A stretch of 64,000 bases of DNA, taken from NCBI RefSeq assembly GCF_000826645.1, contig NZ_JXJP01000008.1:186001-250000 (forward strand). Direction: 5' to 3'. The notes beneath the pieces are model-generated. The model ran no database searches. It saw only the letters and a program-made list of their open reading frames with translations, and was not told the DNA's origin. The DNA is from Psychroserpens mesophilus (lineage in GTDB: Bacteria > Bacteroidota > Bacteroidia > Flavobacteriales > Flavobacteriaceae). The translations under genes were made by a program, and so were the position numbers. This document shows positions 7,090 to 16,186 of this stretch, piece by piece (position 1 is the first letter of the stretch; each line of letters begins with the position of its first letter).

Positions 7090-8445
7090 ATGATCAAAAC
7101 TGTAAATCCATATAATTCTGAAGCAATTGAAACTTACAAACTGCATACACCCAGAGAACTTGAAAAGATTCTAGAAAATGCGGAAGCAACCTTTCTTGAA
7201 TGGAAACAACAACCTATAGTACATAGAACTGATATGCTTGATAATTTGGCAGATAATCTTGTAAAGCATAAGAATGACTACGCTAAATTAATGACTAAGG
7301 AAATGGGCAAACCCATTACGGAAAGTATAGCTGAAATTGAAAAATGCATCCTGTTGTGTGATTTTTACAGTACAAATGCTGAATCCTTACTATCAGATGA
7401 CCTGATTGAAACCGAAGCTGAAGAAAGCTTTATCAGTTACGATCCTTTAGGAACCATATTAGGAATTATGCCATGGAACTATCCTTTTTGGCAAGTGTTG
7501 AGATTCGCAGTTCCAACGATTACCGCTGGAAATACAGTTTTGTTGAAGCATGCATCTAATGTTACTGGATGTGCCTTAATACTTCAAGAATTGTTTGAAT
7601 CTTCGGGATATCCTGATGCTTGCTTTCAAACCATATTGGTTGAACACGATCCCATAGAAACATTAATAGAAGACCAAAGAGTAAAAGCTGTTTCTTTAAC
7701 TGGAAGCGAAAAAGCCGGTCGTAAAATTGCAGAAATTTCTGGTAAACATTTGAAGAAAACTGTGCTAGAATTAGGTGGCAATAATGCCTGCATGATACTA
7801 AATGATGCAGATTTAGACACACACATAAATACTATTGTAAACGCAAGGATGCAGAATTCAGGTCAAAGTTGTATAGCTGCAAAACGCTTTATAGTTGTGG
7901 AAGATATTTATGACGAATTTTTAGAGAAATTTACATCTAAAATAAAAACACTTAAATCGGGAGACCCTTCTGATAAGCAAACCGATATTGGTGTTTTAGC
8001 AAGATTAGATTTAGCAGATACCTTACAGAAACAAATCGAAGCTTCAGTTAGTAAAGGGGCAAAAATTCATTTTGGTAATAAAAGAAATAACACGTATTAC
8101 CAACCAACCATATTGACTGAAGTGAGACCAGGCATGGCAGTTTTTGATGACGAAACCTTCGGGCCAGTAGCGTCAGTGATTAAGGTTAAAGATACAGATG
8201 AAGCTTATAAAATGACATCCATTTCAAGATATGGGCTAGGAACAATGATATTCACCAGAGATACAGATGCTGCAAGGACTCAAATTTCAGAAATTGAAGA
8301 TGGTGCTTTCTTTATCAATGAACTGGTAAAATCAGATCCAAGGTTGCCTTTTGGTGGTACTAAAGCTTCGGGTTATGGAAGAGAACTTTCACGCGAAGGC
8401 ATTTTAGAATTCGTAAATAAAAAAACAGTATACATTAACAAATAA
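7090..8445 (+). CDS. NAD(P)-dependent succinate-semialdehyde-type dehydrogenase
   Basis: The 451-aa aldehyde dehydrogenase oxidises an aldehyde to its acid using NAD(P)+. Seen motifs are the cofactor-binding MPWNYPFW (about 127-134), LTGSEKAG (203-210), the general base Glu227 in LELGGNN, and the nucleophile Cys261 in NSGQSCIAAKRF; FGPVA lies in the C-terminal half. The length, shorter than about 480 aa, and the SGQSCIAAKR motif fit the SSADH/YneI (Sad) branch. Substrate cannot be fixed from sequence; succinate semialdehyde is the usual one. It is followed closely by a 50-aa membrane ORF. Confidence 0.85.
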   Translation: MIKTVNPYNSEAIETYKLHTPRELEKILENAEATFLEWKQQPIVHRTDMLDNLADNLVKHKNDYAKLMTKEMGKPITESIAEIEKCILLCDFYSTNAESLLSDDLIETEAEESFISYDPLGTILGIMPWNYPFWQVLRFAVPTITAGNTVLLKHASNVTGCALILQELFESSGYPDACFQTILVEHDPIETLIEDQRVKAVSLTGSEKAGRKIAEISGKHLKKTVLELGGNNACMILNDADLDTHINTIVNARMQNSGQSCIAAKRFIVVEDIYDEFLEKFTSKIKTLKSGDPSDKQTDIGVLARLDLADTLQKQIEASVSKGAKIHFGNKRNNTYYQPTILTEVRPGMAVFDDETFGPVASVIKVKDTDEAYKMTSISRYGLGTMIFTRDTDAARTQISEIEDGAFFINELVKSDPRLPFGGTKASGYGRELSREGILEFVNKKTVYINK

Positions 8446-8457
8446 AAATTGAAGAAA

Positions 8458-8610
8458 ATGAAATTTATAAAAGAAGAAGACGAAAAAACTAGAGATTATA
8501 TTTTACAAAAAGACGAAACAACAAAAAAAACATCTGCTTTTGTTATTGCAGTACTTGTTTTACTGATATTAGGTGTGGTTGTTTCAGGAATTTACTTTAT
8601 TGAATTCTAA
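8458..8610 (+). CDS. Small single-pass membrane protein (50 aa)
   Basis: A short ORF read directly from the sequence starts 12 bp after the aldehyde dehydrogenase stop, with GAAGAAA just ahead of the ATG. It codes for a charged N-terminal half (MKFIKEEDEKTRDYILQKDE) and a single hydrophobic helix (AFVIAVLVLLILGVVVSGIYF). The composition and position argue for a real small membrane protein co-transcribed with the dehydrogenase. No family recognised. Confidence 0.55.
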   Translation: MKFIKEEDEKTRDYILQKDETTKKTSAFVIAVLVLLILGVVVSGIYFIEF

Positions 8611-8692
8611 TAGTGGATTAATTTCGTTAGTGTTAATTAGCTAGAATGGTGGAATTTTTGTAAATTTAAGATAACCTCTTAACTTCAAAAAT

Positions 8693-9169
8693 ATGAAAAT
8701 CCTAATCTATACTTTGTGTCTAAGTTTTACTTTACTGTCTTGTAAAACAGAAACTACCAATAACGACATTGAAACCTCTGAAGAAGTTATTACACAAAAA
8801 AGTAATTCAACACTCATTGGTGCGTGGGAACTTGTAGGCTATTATAATTATGCCAATAACATCATAAAAGATTCATTTAACACCAGCGAAGGCTACAGAC
8901 AAGTAAAAATGTATACATCTACCAAAGTGATGTGGAGCAAACATGTACCTACCGACTCTACGGAATGGTTTGGTTATGGTGCGTATAATGTAGATGACAA
9001 TATTCTTACAGAGGTATTAGATTATGGTTCAGAAATGATGAGTAAAATTATACAAGAGAAAAAAGAATTCATTTATGAAATAGATGTCACTAAAAACTCA
9101 TTTAGTCAAATAGAAATTGACGACGATGGCAATCGCATTTATTCTGAGAATTATAGACGCATTGAATAA
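8693..9169 (+). CDS. Lipocalin-like lipoprotein, unknown function
   Basis: The 158-aa product has a lipoprotein signal, MKILIYTLCLSFTLLSC, with the acceptor Cys at 17. The mature part begins with a short linker and then LIGAWELVGYYNY (about 41-53), the G-x-W motif seen at the start of lipocalin-like barrels. A second aromatic strand pattern follows (WFGYGAYNVDDNILTEVLDYGSE split over two strands). Small lipocalin-like lipoproteins of this type are common in Bacteroidota, with unknown ligand. It is a single gene with the bidirectional hairpin at 9181-9215 behind it. Confidence 0.75.
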   Translation: MKILIYTLCLSFTLLSCKTETTNNDIETSEEVITQKSNSTLIGAWELVGYYNYANNIIKDSFNTSEGYRQVKMYTSTKVMWSKHVPTDSTEWFGYGAYNVDDNILTEVLDYGSEMMSKIIQEKKEFIYEIDVTKNSFSQIEIDDDGNRIYSENYRRIE

Positions 9170-9180
9170 TTAGACTAATA

Positions 9181-9215
9181 AAAAAAGCTGAACAATTAAA
9201 TGTTCAGCTTTTATT
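9181..9215. terminator. Bidirectional Rho-independent terminator
   Basis: AAGCTGAACA-ATTAAA-TGTTCAGCTT is a perfect 10-bp stem with T-rich flanks on both strands. It ends the lipoprotein gene on the plus strand and the tRNA-Pro gene on the minus strand, whose 3' CCA touches it. Confidence 0.85.
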
Positions 9216-9292
9216 GGTCGGAGTGGCAGGATTCGAACCTGCGACCTCCGCGTCCCAAACGCGGCGCGATAACCGGGCTACGCTACACTCCG
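9215..9292 (-). tRNA. tRNA-Pro (anticodon UGG)
   Basis: On the minus strand the acceptor stem CGGAGTG pairs with CACTCCG, followed by discriminator A and an encoded CCA (9215-9217). The anticodon stem CCGCG/CGCGG encloses the loop TTTGGGA, which gives anticodon TGG. The T-arm holds the invariant GGTTCGAATCC. All parts of a cloverleaf are present. UGG reads all four proline codons by wobble. Confidence 0.95.
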
Positions 9293-9415
9293 AATGGTTA
9301 TCTCATAATTTTAAAAAGAAATCTAGTTTCTTCTCAAAATCGGACTGCAAATATATATCTTTTCTTTAAAAACCGATACATTTTATTATTAAATTTAAAG
9401 TCAAAAGTTGTTTTT

Positions 9416-10516
9416 ATGTTATTTAGAAAAAAAGTCATGATTGTTATTGTTCTATTTACTGTCTTCGCCTGTGCTCAAGACAAGAATCCTGTGAATACAA
9501 AACACAGCTACGAAATGGTAGTCAAAGACCTCAATATTCCTTGGGGATTCACGTTTCTTCCTGACAACTCAATGCTTATTACTGAAAAAGAGGGCAAAAT
9601 CATTCATTTTAAAAATGGAAACAAAACCGAAATAAAAAATGTTCCTAAAGTTTATAATCGTGGTCAAGGTGGTCTTTTAGACATCGTATTACATCCTAAT
9701 TATTCTGAAAATGGCTGGATTTATATAACCTATGCATCTTCTGAAGGAGAGGATAATGGTGGACATACGGCATTAATGAGAGCTAAATTAAAAGGTAATA
9801 CTCTTGTTGAGCAGCAAGTATTATATAAAGCTTCTCCAAATACAACTAAAGGTCAACATTTTGGATCAAGGATTATTTTTGATGATCAAGGCTATGTGTA
9901 TTTCACCATTGGTGAACGTGGAAATAGAGATGAAAATCCTCAGGACATCACTCGAGATGGCGGAAAAGTATATCGTCTGCACGATGATGGACGCATTCCA
10001 ATTGATAATCCTTTTGTAAATGAACCTAATGCCAGAAAAGCCATCTTTTCGTATGGCCATCGCAATCCACAAGGCATGGTTATTCATCCAGAAACCAGAG
10101 ACATCTGGACACATGAGCATGGCCCAAAAGGTGGTGACGAAATCAATATTATTAAAGCTGGTAAAAATTATGGCTGGCCAGTAATAAGCTATGGTGTTAA
10201 TTACAGTGGCACAAGCTTTACAGAGCTTACCAAAAAAGAAGGTATGGAACAACCCTTACATTATTGGGATCCTTCCATTGCACCAAGTGGAATGGCTTTT
10301 ATTTCAAGTGATAAATATAAAGGTTGGAAAGGCAACCTTCTCGTTGGTTCTCTTAAGTTTCAATATCTGGATAATTGTTACATCAAAGATGGAAAAGTGA
10401 TTAAAGAAGAACGTTTACTCGACGGATTAGGTCGTGTAAGATCCGTAAATCAAGGTCCTGATGGCTATATCTATGTTGGAATTGAAAATTTAGGCATTGT
10501 AAAACTCATCAAATAA
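9416..10516 (+). CDS. PQQ-dependent sugar (aldose) dehydrogenase-like lipoprotein
   Basis: I choose the ATG at 9416, giving 366 aa with a lipoprotein signal (MLFRKKVMIVIVLFTVFAC, Cys19). The longer frame from 9200 reads through the tRNA-Pro gene and is spurious. The mature part is a six-bladed propeller of the soluble glucose dehydrogenase/YliI (Asd) family: GQGGLLDIVLHP, GQHFGSRIIFD, GHRNPQGM and THEHGPKGGDEIN are the family's blade and cofactor-pocket motifs. It would oxidise aldose sugars in the periplasm, passing electrons to a cytochrome; a c-type cytochrome gene follows after 3 bp. Confidence 0.85.
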   Translation: MLFRKKVMIVIVLFTVFACAQDKNPVNTKHSYEMVVKDLNIPWGFTFLPDNSMLITEKEGKIIHFKNGNKTEIKNVPKVYNRGQGGLLDIVLHPNYSENGWIYITYASSEGEDNGGHTALMRAKLKGNTLVEQQVLYKASPNTTKGQHFGSRIIFDDQGYVYFTIGERGNRDENPQDITRDGGKVYRLHDDGRIPIDNPFVNEPNARKAIFSYGHRNPQGMVIHPETRDIWTHEHGPKGGDEINIIKAGKNYGWPVISYGVNYSGTSFTELTKKEGMEQPLHYWDPSIAPSGMAFISSDKYKGWKGNLLVGSLKFQYLDNCYIKDGKVIKEERLLDGLGRVRSVNQGPDGYIYVGIENLGIVKLIK

Positions 10517-10519
10517 TAA

Positions 10520-10975
10520 ATGAAACAGTTATCTTTCACTATACTATCCTGCATTCTCATGTGGTCATGTAATTCTACTGATAAATCAAAATCAGCAACC
10601 ACCAGTAATAACCCAACAAAAACTGAAGCTTCCCTTAGTCCTGAATTACAGGAAAGCATGCAACGAGGTGCTGAAGTTTATAATGACTTATGCATAACTT
10701 GTCACCTTCCTGATGGCAAAGGTGTGCCTAAATCATTTCCTCCATTAGCCAATTCTGATTACCTCTTAAACAACAGAGTTAAAAGTATCAGAGCAATCAA
10801 ATACGGATTGTCTGGCGAAATAATAGTTAATGGAGAAATTTATAATATGCCAATGGCTGCTTTCGGTCTCACAAATACTGAAGTTGCAGATGTAATGAAC
10901 TACATTACCAATAGTTGGGGAAACCAAAACTTATCGTTAATAACTGACAAAGAAGTTTCTGAAATTAAGCCATAA
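10520..10975 (+). CDS. c-type cytochrome lipoprotein
   Basis: The 151-aa protein has a lipoprotein signal (MKQLSFTILSCILMWSC, Cys17), a Thr/Ser/Lys-rich linker and one class I cytochrome c domain (about 46-135). The haem site is C58-I-T-C61-H62, and the likely distal ligand is Met110 or Met112 in YNMPMAAF. It starts 3 bp after the sugar dehydrogenase stop, so it is probably the dedicated electron acceptor of that enzyme, anchored on the same membrane face. Confidence 0.9.
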   Translation: MKQLSFTILSCILMWSCNSTDKSKSATTSNNPTKTEASLSPELQESMQRGAEVYNDLCITCHLPDGKGVPKSFPPLANSDYLLNNRVKSIRAIKYGLSGEIIVNGEIYNMPMAAFGLTNTEVADVMNYITNSWGNQNLSLITDKEVSEIKP

Positions 10976-10991
10976 ACTGCCTATAAATATT

Positions 10992-10999
10992 TAAATTTG
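10992..10999 (+). promoter_or_regulatory. -7 promoter element for udk
   Basis: TAAATTTG matches TAnnTTTG exactly, 24 bp ahead of the uridine kinase start. No clear TTG is seen at -33. Confidence 0.35.
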
Positions 11000-11022
11000 T
11001 ATATAGAATTTAAAACAAAATT

Positions 11023-11631
11023 ATGCTCATCATAGGTATTGCAGGTGGAACTGGTTGTGGAAAAACCACTGTAGTTAATCAAATACTAAACCAACTCCCT
11101 GAAGGTGAAGTTGGAATTATATCTCAAGATTCATATTACAAAGATACGTCTCATTTAAGCTACGACGAACGTGTAAAAATTAATTTTGATCATCCTAGAT
11201 CCATAGATTTTGAATTGCTTGAGTCTCATTTAAAGGAACTTAGAAAAGGAAACCCAATTGACCAGCCTGTGTATTCGTTTGTTAAGCACAACAGAACTGG
11301 AGACACTGTTCATACGTTACCTCGAAAAGTTATGATAGTTGAAGGTATTTTAATTTTAACTAATCCAGAACTCAGGGACATGTTTGATATTAAAATCTTC
11401 GTACATGCAGATAGTGATGAACGACTCATAAGACGATTAAAACGTGATATTTCAGAACGTGGAAGAGATATAGATGAAGTTTTATCAAGATATCAAAACA
11501 CACTGAAACCTATGCATCAGCAATTTATAGAGCCTATGAAAGAATATGCTGATATTATTATTCCAAACAACAAATACAATACGGTTGCAGTTGATATCGT
11601 AAAAACCATTATTAATGAAAAACTAAATTAA
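11023..11631 (+). CDS. udk: Uridine kinase
   Basis: The 202-aa protein phosphorylates uridine and cytidine to their monophosphates in pyrimidine salvage. The P-loop GGTGCGKTT is at residues 8-16, SQDSYYKD follows at about 34-41 (the uridine-binding aspartate region), and FDHPRSID is the family's FDHPDAFD motif. R-R-L-K-R-D in the lid region and the length agree with Udk. It is the first gene of a short run with the FtsB-like gene (2-bp gap) and methylmalonyl-CoA mutase genes, an order common in flavobacteria. Confidence 0.97.
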   Translation: MLIIGIAGGTGCGKTTVVNQILNQLPEGEVGIISQDSYYKDTSHLSYDERVKINFDHPRSIDFELLESHLKELRKGNPIDQPVYSFVKHNRTGDTVHTLPRKVMIVEGILILTNPELRDMFDIKIFVHADSDERLIRRLKRDISERGRDIDEVLSRYQNTLKPMHQQFIEPMKEYADIIIPNNKYNTVAVDIVKTIINEKLN

Positions 11632-11633
11632 TA

Positions 11634-11936
11634 ATGAAATATCTCAAAAACATATTCGTCATTATATTTATCGTTTTTGCGGTGTGGATGTTATTTATAG
11701 ATTCAAATTCGTTATTAATTCATCATGAACTAAATGAAGATATTAGCGATTTAGAGGACGAGAAAGAATATTATAATAAAGAGATTGAAAAAGATAAAAA
11801 AGCTATAAAAGAATTGAGCACAGATGAAGGCATTGAAAAACTGGCTCGTGAAAAATATTACATGAAGAAAGACAATGAAGACATCTACATTATTGAATAT
11901 GAAGACAGCCTAAAAACTAAACCTAACAATGAGTAA
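11634..11936 (+). CDS. Septum formation initiator, FtsB/DivIC family
   Basis: The 100-aa bitopic membrane protein has an N-terminal transmembrane helix (about 5-22), followed by a Leu/Glu/Lys coiled coil (about 30-65) and the closing motif LAREKYYMKKDNEDIYII (about 72-89), which is typical of FtsB/DivIC. It would bridge FtsL and FtsQ in the divisome. The start is 2 bp after udk, and its end overlaps the start of the mutase small subunit by 8 bp. Confidence 0.9.
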   Translation: MKYLKNIFVIIFIVFAVWMLFIDSNSLLIHHELNEDISDLEDEKEYYNKEIEKDKKAIKELSTDEGIEKLAREKYYMKKDNEDIYIIEYEDSLKTKPNNE

Positions 11937-13314
11937 TTCTCTATTTAAACAGTTTCCTGAAGTTTCTTCAAAAGAATGGAAACAGAAAATTCAAGTTGAC
12001 CTAAAAGGCGCTGATTACAACGAAACGCTTATCTGGAAAACAAATGAAGGTATTGATGTTAAACCGTTTTACCACAGCGATCAATTTGACAAGCTTCCTG
12101 AGGTTTCAGGTTCTCAAGCTACCGCATTTAAAATTTGCCAAACTATTTTTGTTGCCAATGTTGAAAAATCAAATTTAAAAGCTTTAGATGCCATTTCCAG
12201 AGGTGCCGAAGCTATAAAATTTATAATACCTTCTGAAGATGTTTCAATAGAACAGCTGCTTCTAAATATGGATATATCAGAATTGAATCTTTATTTTGAA
12301 TTGCAGTTTCTGTCTTCAGAATATGTAAAAAACCTTCAAAAGTTTACACAACCTAATACTTCAGTTTTTATCAATACGGATATTATAGGAAAACTGGCTG
12401 CTTCAGGAAATTGGTTTTCAAATCTTAAAGATGATCACCAACAACTTGAAACTGTTGTTGCTTCTACTCATACGTTAAGCATCGATGTAGCGCTATATCA
12501 GAATGCTGGTGCAAATACCATTCAGCAGTTAGGTTATGCGCTTGCTCATGCCAACGAGTATCTAAATCATTTTGAAGATGTACTCAGTAATGACTCAAAG
12601 CATAAATTAAAGGTAGTTTTCAATGTGTCTGTTAGCACAAATTACTTTTTTGAAATCGCAAAACTTCGAGCGTTACGACTGCTTTGGACAAGTTTAGCTT
12701 CAGAATATGGAATAAATGAAAGATGTCACATTTTTGTAACGCCTTCAAAACGGAACAAAACCATTTACGATTATAATACCAATTTGCTCAGAACCACAAC
12801 CGAATGTATGAGTGCTATTCTCGGTGGTGCTGATACAGTAAATAATTTAGCCTACGATGCCATTTATCATAAGGATAATGAGTTTAGCGAACGCATAGCA
12901 CGAAATCAATTGCTTATTCTAAAGCATGAAAGTTATTTTGATAAAGTAAATAATCCTGCAGACGGAACATATTATGTTGAAACCTTAACAACACAGCTTT
13001 CAGAAAAAGCCTTAGAACTTTTTAAAGACATTGAAGGCAATGGAGGTTTTTTAAGTCAGCTTAAAGAAGGTACTATTCAAAGAAAAATCAAAGAAAATGC
13101 CATAAAAGAACAAACTCAATTCGACGAAGGCAAACTTGTACTTTTGGGCACAAATAAACATCCAAATCCGCAGGATAGCATGCAGCATGAATTGGAAATA
13201 TATCCATTTTTAAAAACCAATCCGGTGAAAACGTTAATTGAACCTATAGTTGAGAAAAGAATTTCAAATCATCTGGATTACAAAAGATTAGAAGAAGAGA
13301 AAACCAAAAACTAA
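11929..13314 (+). CDS. mutA: Methylmalonyl-CoA mutase, small (beta) subunit
   Basis: The 461-aa protein is the non-catalytic partner of the B12-dependent mutase that interconverts succinyl-CoA and methylmalonyl-CoA. It has only the TIM-barrel part (for example FPEVSSKEWKQKIQVDLKGADY near the start, split over two helices, and later GGADTVNNLAYD and DPADGTYYVE-like NPADGTYYVE) and lacks the C-terminal cobalamin-binding domain. Length fits the small subunit of heterodimeric enzymes. It overlaps the FtsB-like gene by 8 bp, and a small lipoprotein gene separates it from the large subunit. Confidence 0.93.
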   Translation: MSNSLFKQFPEVSSKEWKQKIQVDLKGADYNETLIWKTNEGIDVKPFYHSDQFDKLPEVSGSQATAFKICQTIFVANVEKSNLKALDAISRGAEAIKFIIPSEDVSIEQLLLNMDISELNLYFELQFLSSEYVKNLQKFTQPNTSVFINTDIIGKLAASGNWFSNLKDDHQQLETVVASTHTLSIDVALYQNAGANTIQQLGYALAHANEYLNHFEDVLSNDSKHKLKVVFNVSVSTNYFFEIAKLRALRLLWTSLASEYGINERCHIFVTPSKRNKTIYDYNTNLLRTTTECMSAILGGADTVNNLAYDAIYHKDNEFSERIARNQLLILKHESYFDKVNNPADGTYYVETLTTQLSEKALELFKDIEGNGGFLSQLKEGTIQRKIKENAIKEQTQFDEGKLVLLGTNKHPNPQDSMQHELEIYPFLKTNPVKTLIEPIVEKRISNHLDYKRLEEEKTKN

Positions 13315-13319
13315 TAGTG

Positions 13320-13961
13320 ATGAAAAAACAGTTCTTTTATTTTGTAATATGTTTGATTCTTGTGAATTGCAAAGAAACACAACCTGAATTAACATTAAAG
13401 TATTCTAACCAACCAATAGCTATAGCATGTGATACAGATCATTCTGAATTATTTAATGAAGCCATTCACAGTTTTGAATCTGATATCACTAAATTTTATA
13501 CTCAGGAAAATCCCAATTTAAATTATGCCTATAACATGTTCTTAAAAGAAAGCACTTCGAATACTGCAAATTATAATACCATTTCAAACGAACATGCATT
13601 AGCAATTTTTGAAGCGCTTAAAAACATTGAAGGCTTATGGGTTACTAAAAACAATCAAACGTTACCAAACTACAATCACAAAATATATAGTTGTATTGGA
13701 GACCATATTCAAGATAAGGACTTAAAAACGACCTACAATGCTCTGTTAACAACAAATAGCATGAGTATAAGAATGCTCAAAGATGTACTTATTGCTAAAA
13801 GCAGCAGACTTAATAGCGATAAATACTTAGCAACTTTTGTTGCTCTGGAGCTATATTATTCAAAACTTACTGATGTTGATTTATCTAAAAAAGAATTATT
13901 ACCTGCTGACACAACTCGTAAAAAAGATAATGATCCTCATGCTGGACATAATCATGATTAG
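13320..13961 (+). CDS. His-tailed lipoprotein between the mutase subunit genes
   Basis: The ATG at 13320 is preferred to the GTG three bases earlier. The 213-aa protein has a short lipoprotein signal (MKKQFFYFVICLILVNC, Cys17), a mostly helical middle, and a C-terminal tail rich in His and Asp (NDPHAGHNHD), which looks like a metal-binding end. I recognise no family. It begins 5 bp after mutA and is 18 bp before mutB, so it is co-transcribed with both although it is an exported protein with no obvious link to the cytoplasmic enzyme. Confidence 0.75.
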   Translation: MKKQFFYFVICLILVNCKETQPELTLKYSNQPIAIACDTDHSELFNEAIHSFESDITKFYTQENPNLNYAYNMFLKESTSNTANYNTISNEHALAIFEALKNIEGLWVTKNNQTLPNYNHKIYSCIGDHIQDKDLKTTYNALLTTNSMSIRMLKDVLIAKSSRLNSDKYLATFVALELYYSKLTDVDLSKKELLPADTTRKKDNDPHAGHNHD

Positions 13962-13979
13962 AGATTTAAATCTATTCAA

Positions 13980-16103
13980 ATGAAAAGAAAAAACATTCAA
14001 CATATCAAACTAAGCCAAAAGTTTAATAACAAGGCTGAAACTAGTGAACATGTGTTTCATACTGCAGAAGATATTGATATTAAATCAACATATTCTAAAG
14101 CTGATCTTGAACATTTAGAACACCTAAACTTTGTTGCTGGTATTGCGCCTAACTTACGAGGTCCGTATTCAACCATGTACGTTCGAAGACCATGGACAAT
14201 TAGACAATATGCAGGATTTTCAACTGCTGAAGACAGCAATGCCTTTTACAGACGTAATCTTGCTGCAGGACAAAAAGGACTGTCTGTCGCGTTCGATTTA
14301 GCCACACACAGAGGTTATGATTCCGATCATGAACGTGTGGTTGGTGATGTTGGAAAAGCAGGCGTAGCCATTGATAGTGTTGAGGATATGAAAATTCTCT
14401 TTGACCAGATTCCGTTAGATAAAATGTCGGTTTCTATGACCATGAATGGCGCAGTCTTACCAATTATGGCGTTTTATATTGTTGCCGCTGAAGAACAAGG
14501 CGTACAACCTGAACAGCTGGCAGGCACGATTCAAAATGACATTCTTAAAGAGTTTATGGTAAGAAATACTTACATCTATCCTCCTACACCATCTATGAAA
14601 ATCATTTCTGATATTTTTGAATACACAAGCAATAATATGCCAAAATTCAACAGTATCAGCATTTCAGGCTACCACATGCAAGAAGCTGGCGCAACGTGTG
14701 ACATAGAACTTGCATATACTTTAGCTGACGGTTTAGAATACATTAGAAAAGGACTTGAAGCCGGAATGGATATAGACACGTTTGCTCCTCGTCTTTCATT
14801 CTTTTGGGCTATTGGCATGAATCATTTTATGGAAATTGCCAAAATGCGTGCAGCTCGTATGCTATGGGCTAAACTTGTAAGTCAATTTAATCCGAAGAAT
14901 CAAAAATCACTGGCTTTACGAACGCATTGCCAGACGTCTGGATGGAGTTTAACCGAACAAGATCCTTTTAATAATGTCGCTCGAACAACTATTGAAGCTG
15001 CAGCAGCTGCCTTTGGTGGCACACAAAGCTTACATACCAATGCTTTAGATGAAGCCATTGCCTTACCTACTGATTTTTCTGCACGAATCGCAAGAAATAC
15101 TCAGATATTTTTACAGGAAGAAACTCACCTCTCAAAAACCGTCGACCCTTGGGCTGGAAGTTATTATGTTGAGAAATTAACACATGATATCACTCAAAAA
15201 GCCTGGACACTTATTGAAGAAGTTGAAGAACTTGGCGGAATGACCAAAGCTATTGAAGCTGGAATTCCGAAATTAAGAATTGAAGAAGCTGCTGCTCGTA
15301 AGCAAGCCAAAATTGATTCTGCTCAAGATATTATTGTTGGCGTAAATAAATACCGCCTTGAAGAAGAAGATCCGATTTCAACTCTTGAAGTCGATAATCA
15401 AACGGTTAGAAACGGACAAATACAGCGTTTGGAGCATATTAAATCTACAAGAGACGCAAATGCTGTTGAAACTGCTCTCAAAAATTTAACAGAAGCAGCC
15501 AAAACTGGAAAAGAAAATTTACTAGCTTTAGCAGTAGTTGCAGCTCGCAACAGAGCAACTTTAGGAGAAATCAGTGATGCTTTAGAAGTGGAATTCGGAA
15601 GATATAAAGCACAAATAAAATCATTTTCAGGCGTGTACAGTAAAGAAATTAAGGACGATGAAAGTTTCAAAAAAGCCAGAGAGCTCGCCGATACTTTTGC
15701 AGAACAAGAAGGTCGCAGACCGCGTATCATGATTGCTAAAATGGGACAAGATGGTCACGACAGAGGCGCAAAAGTAGTAGCTACTGGTTATGCAGATGTT
15801 GGCTTTGATGTTGACATAGGTCCATTGTTTCAAACACCAAAAGAAGCGGCTAAACAAGCTGTAGAGAATGATGTTCACATTTTAGGTGTATCTTCCTTAG
15901 CTGCAGGACACAAGACTTTAGTGCCTCAAGTAATAGAAGAACTAAAAAACTATGGTCGCGAAGACATTATGGTCATCGTTGGAGGTGTCATCCCAAAACA
16001 AGATTATCAATATTTATTTGATGCAGGTGCTGTTGCTGTTTTTGGTCCTGGCACAAAAATTAGTGAAGCTGCGATTAAAATACTGGAAATTTTAATTGAG
16101 TAA
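13980..16103 (+). CDS. scpA: Methylmalonyl-CoA mutase, large (alpha) subunit
   Basis: The 707-aa catalytic subunit has the CoA/substrate TIM barrel (about 50-540; [20 protein letters not shown] near 60-80 is the signature) and a C-terminal cobalamin domain starting near 580. That domain carries the base-off motif DGHDRG, with the axial ligand His593, and GGVIP near 670. Together with mutA it feeds propionyl- and methylmalonyl-CoA into, or out of, the TCA cycle. It lies 18 bp after the lipoprotein gene and is also named mutB or mcmA2. Confidence 0.96.
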   Translation: MKRKNIQHIKLSQKFNNKAETSEHVFHTAEDIDIKSTYSKADLEHLEHLNFVAGIAPNLRGPYSTMYVRRPWTIRQYAGFSTAEDSNAFYRRNLAAGQKGLSVAFDLATHRGYDSDHERVVGDVGKAGVAIDSVEDMKILFDQIPLDKMSVSMTMNGAVLPIMAFYIVAAEEQGVQPEQLAGTIQNDILKEFMVRNTYIYPPTPSMKIISDIFEYTSNNMPKFNSISISGYHMQEAGATCDIELAYTLADGLEYIRKGLEAGMDIDTFAPRLSFFWAIGMNHFMEIAKMRAARMLWAKLVSQFNPKNQKSLALRTHCQTSGWSLTEQDPFNNVARTTIEAAAAAFGGTQSLHTNALDEAIALPTDFSARIARNTQIFLQEETHLSKTVDPWAGSYYVEKLTHDITQKAWTLIEEVEELGGMTKAIEAGIPKLRIEEAAARKQAKIDSAQDIIVGVNKYRLEEEDPISTLEVDNQTVRNGQIQRLEHIKSTRDANAVETALKNLTEAAKTGKENLLALAVVAARNRATLGEISDALEVEFGRYKAQIKSFSGVYSKEIKDDESFKKARELADTFAEQEGRRPRIMIAKMGQDGHDRGAKVVATGYADVGFDVDIGPLFQTPKEAAKQAVENDVHILGVSSLAAGHKTLVPQVIEELKNYGREDIMVIVGGVIPKQDYQYLFDAGAVAVFGPGTKISEAAIKILEILIE

Positions 16104-16186
16104 AAAAACTACACATTTCTTGTTTTTATGTCATCATTCTCATTTAAATGATTAATTTTATTTCTTAAAATTTTTAATCAAAACTC

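Noticed and set aside
9200-9415. N-terminal extension of the sugar dehydrogenase frame, reading WSEWQDSNLRPPRPKRG
   Set aside because: This is the well-known false translation across a tRNA gene; it lies over the minus-strand tRNA-Pro, and a proper lipoprotein signal starts at 9416.
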